Source: Streptomyces bikiniensis (GTDB taxonomy: Bacteria > Actinomycetota > Actinomycetes > Streptomycetales > Streptomycetaceae). From it: a DNA stretch of 64,000 nt. The notes under the pieces were generated by a model. The model saw only the letters and a list, made by a program, of their open reading frames with translations. It was not told the origin of the DNA and searched no databases. The stretch spans positions 186,001-250,000 of the forward strand of contig JNWL01000008.1 in NCBI GenBank assembly GCA_000716465.1, given 5' to 3'. Of this stretch, positions 62,066 through 64,000 are shown in pieces (within the stretch, counting starts at the first letter, position 1; each line of letters opens with the position of its first letter). Position numbers and translations under genes: made by a program.

Positions 62066-63214
62066 ATGACTGAGACACCGCCGCCCCGCAGAGCCCGCGC
62101 CGAGATCGACCTCGGCGCGCTGCGTGCGAACGTCCGCACGCTGCGCGCCCGCGTCGCCCCCCACGTCCGGATCATGGCCGTGGTCAAGGCCGACGCGTAC
62201 GGACACGGCGCCCTGCGCTGTGCCCGGGCCGCCTTGGAGGCGGGGGCGGACTGGCTCGGCACGGCCACCCCGCACGAGGCGCTCGCGCTGCGGGCCGCCG
62301 GGATCACGGACGTCCCCGTCATGTGCTGGCTCTGGACCCCCGGCGACCCCTGGGACCGGGGCATCGAGGCCGGGCTCGACATGTCCGTCAGCGGACTGTG
62401 GGCCCTGCGGGAGGTCGTCGCGGCCGCCCGCGCCACCGGGAGGAGCGCGCGCGTCCAGCTCAAGGCCGACACCGGGCTCGGCCGCAACGGCTGCCAGCCC
62501 GCCGACTGGCCCGAGTTGGTCGGGGAGGCGCTGAAGGCCGAGGCCGAGGGCCTCCTCAAGGTCACCGGACTCTGGTCGCACTTCGCCTGCGCCGACGAGC
62601 CCCACCACCCCTCCATCGCCGCCCAGCTCGACGTCTTCCGTTCGATGCTCGACCACGCCGAGAAGGCCGGCGTCGAGCCCGAGGTCCGGCACATCGCCAA
62701 CTCGCCGGCCACCCTCACCCTCCCCGAGGCCCACTTCGACCTCGTCCGGCCCGGCATCGCCGTCTACGGCATCTCGCCCAGCCCCGAACTCGGCACCTCC
62801 GCCGAACTCGGCCTGCGGCCCGTCATGTCCCTCAAGGCGAGCGTCGCCCTCGTCAAGCGGGTCCCGGCCGGGCACGGCGTCAGCTACGGCCACCACTACG
62901 TCACCGAGGGCGAGACCACCCTCGGACTCGTGCCGCTCGGATACGCCGACGGCGTCCCCCGGCACGCCTCCGGCCGCGGCCCCGTCCTCGTCGGGGACGC
63001 GGTCCGCACGATCGCCGGCCGCGTCGCCATGGACCAGTTCGTGCTCGACCTCGGCGGGGAGACCCCCGAGCCCGGCACCGAGGCCGTGCTCTTCGGCCCC
63101 GGCGACCGGGGCGAACCGACCGCCGAGGACTGGGCGGTGGCCGCCGACACCATCGCGTACGAGATCGTCACCCGGATCGGGGCACGCGTCCCGCGCGTCT
63201 ACCCGGGCGAATGA
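62066..63214 (+). CDS. alr: Alanine racemase
   Basis: It makes D-alanine for peptidoglycan. The 382-residue product has the PLP lysine Lys41 in VVKADAYGHG and the catalytic Tyr region GVSYGHHYVTEG. The ATG at 62066 was chosen over 62033 because the protein then starts just before RARAEIDLGALRANV. GAGACT lies six bases upstream and no ribosome site is visible. It follows nnr by 94 bases; the alr-nnr pairing is common. Confidence 0.96.
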   Translation: MTETPPPRRARAEIDLGALRANVRTLRARVAPHVRIMAVVKADAYGHGALRCARAALEAGADWLGTATPHEALALRAAGITDVPVMCWLWTPGDPWDRGIEAGLDMSVSGLWALREVVAAARATGRSARVQLKADTGLGRNGCQPADWPELVGEALKAEAEGLLKVTGLWSHFACADEPHHPSIAAQLDVFRSMLDHAEKAGVEPEVRHIANSPATLTLPEAHFDLVRPGIAVYGISPSPELGTSAELGLRPVMSLKASVALVKRVPAGHGVSYGHHYVTEGETTLGLVPLGYADGVPRHASGRGPVLVGDAVRTIAGRVAMDQFVLDLGGETPEPGTEAVLFGPGDRGEPTAEDWAVAADTIAYEIVTRIGARVPRVYPGE

Positions 63215-63226
63215 GAGGAAGCGTCC

Positions 63227-64000
63227 GTGGGGGAGTCCAGTAGCGGCGGCACCTGGCGCCGCGCCGGTTTCGCCGGCGCCGCGATAGGCGTCCTGGCGGC
63301 CGGAGCCGCCGCCGGGGTCGCCGTCGAACGGCTCACCGTCGGCCGTTCCGTACGCCGGAAGGCGCGGCTCGCCCTGGACTCCACCGGCCCCTACGGCGGA
63401 CTCCGCGGCACCCCCGGCCGTGCCCTCGCCGACGACGGGACCGTTCTCTACTACGAGGTCGACGAGGTCGACGAGATCGACGGGGGTGGCGAGGGCGGTG
63501 ACGGCGCCGAGGCCCCCGCCCGGCTCCGGCGGCTCTTCGGGCGCCGCGAACCCGCCCCCGTCACCGTCGTCTTCAGCCACGGCTACTGCCTCAACCAGGA
63601 CTCCTGGCACTTCCAGCGGGCCGCCCTGCGCGGTCTCGTACGGACCGTCCACTGGGACCAGCGCAGCCACGGGCGCTCGGGACAGGGCGTCACCCAGGCG
63701 GGACCCGGCGCCGTCCCCGTCTCCATCGACCGGCTCGGCCGCGACCTCAAGGCCGTCGTCGACGCCGCCGCCCCCGACGGCCCCCTCGTCCTCGTCGGGC
63801 ACTCCATGGGCGGCATGACGGTGATGGCGTTCGCCGAGCAGTACCCGGAGCTGACGCGCGAGCGCGTCGCCGGCGTCGCCTTCGTCGGCACCTCGGCCGG
63901 AAAGCTGCACGAGGTGACGTACGGACTGCCCGTCCTGGGCGTCAACGCCGTCCGGCGGGTCCTCCCGGGCGTCCTGCGGACCCTCGGCGCCCAGGCGGAG
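63227..64000 (+). CDS. Alpha/beta hydrolase (3' end outside window)
   Basis: The frame opens at GTG 63227 with a GAGAGGAAG site, 12 bases past alr, and stays open for 258 codons to the window edge. The N-terminus has a hydrophobic segment (FAGAAIGVLAAGAAAGVAV), probably a membrane anchor. An acidic stretch (YEVDEVDEIDGGGEGG) follows, then the hydrolase core with HGYC, DQRSHGRSG and the nucleophile elbow GHSMGG near residue 192. The Asp/His parts of the triad would lie beyond the window. The substrate is unknown. Confidence 0.88.
   Translation, partial: MGESSSGGTWRRAGFAGAAIGVLAAGAAAGVAVERLTVGRSVRRKARLALDSTGPYGGLRGTPGRALADDGTVLYYEVDEVDEIDGGGEGGDGAEAPARLRRLFGRREPAPVTVVFSHGYCLNQDSWHFQRAALRGLVRTVHWDQRSHGRSGQGVTQAGPGAVPVSIDRLGRDLKAVVDAAAPDGPLVLVGHSMGGMTVMAFAEQYPELTRERVAGVAFVGTSAGKLHEVTYGLPVLGVNAVRRVLPGVLRTLGAQAE

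Overview
The window is a very GC-rich actinobacterial chromosome segment, almost certainly from Streptomyces. The evidence is heavy G/C use at third codon positions, many GTG and TTG starts, an RpoB numbered almost exactly as in S. coelicolor, Zn-type L33 and S14, and Streptomyces-style gene neighbourhoods. It is mostly the core transcription/translation locus. Both flanks carry cell-wall, cofactor and lipoprotein genes. I see no insertion sequence, prophage, CRISPR array or biosynthetic cluster.

Layout. 1-2138: a gene tail, then a leftward pair (degenerate amidohydrolase, NAD(P)-binding protein). 2300-7550: tRNA-Thr, tRNA-Met, rpmG, a MaoC-type dehydratase pair, murB, leftward adenosine deaminase and aminotransferase genes, then tRNA-Trp. 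7646-12632: secE-nusG, rplK-rplA, a lipoprotein gene with a probable frameshift, and rplJ-rplL with its leader. 13180-20662: rpoB-rpoC. 20783-23197: a leftward YfhO-type membrane protein gene separating rpoBC from the str operon (rpsL, rpsG, fusA, tuf; 23535-27890). 27998-31661: a leftward PIG-L deacetylase lipoprotein gene and gdhA. 32127-41795: the S10 and spc operons. 42014-48550: secY-adk-map-infA-rpmJ-rpsM-rpsK-rpoA-rplQ. 48634-53446: truA, a leftward membrane protein, an ABC-F ATPase, and rplM-rpsI. 53561-64000: glmM, a leftward coaA-DUF389 pair, a lipoprotein, glmS, acpS, nnr, alr, and an alpha/beta hydrolase cut by the window edge.

How it works together. The centre supplies most of the ribosome, three RNA polymerase subunits, the elongation factors and the Sec core. 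murB, glmM, glmS and alr feed peptidoglycan precursors; coaA and acpS feed CoA and acyl-carrier activation; nnr repairs damaged NAD(P)H. Most transcription units end in long GC-rich hairpins, and four have convincing promoters (tRNA-Thr, rpoB, rpsL, rplM).

Most notable: a 25-base leader element shared by the str and S10 operons; an iron-box-like 19-mer upstream of nnr; a frameshift that leaves a lipoprotein gene open in frame into rplJ; a 60-base duplicate of the map 3' end before infA; and an amidohydrolase lacking key active-site residues. I found no clearly new multi-gene system. All coordinates, motifs and stems were read by eye, and no database search was run.
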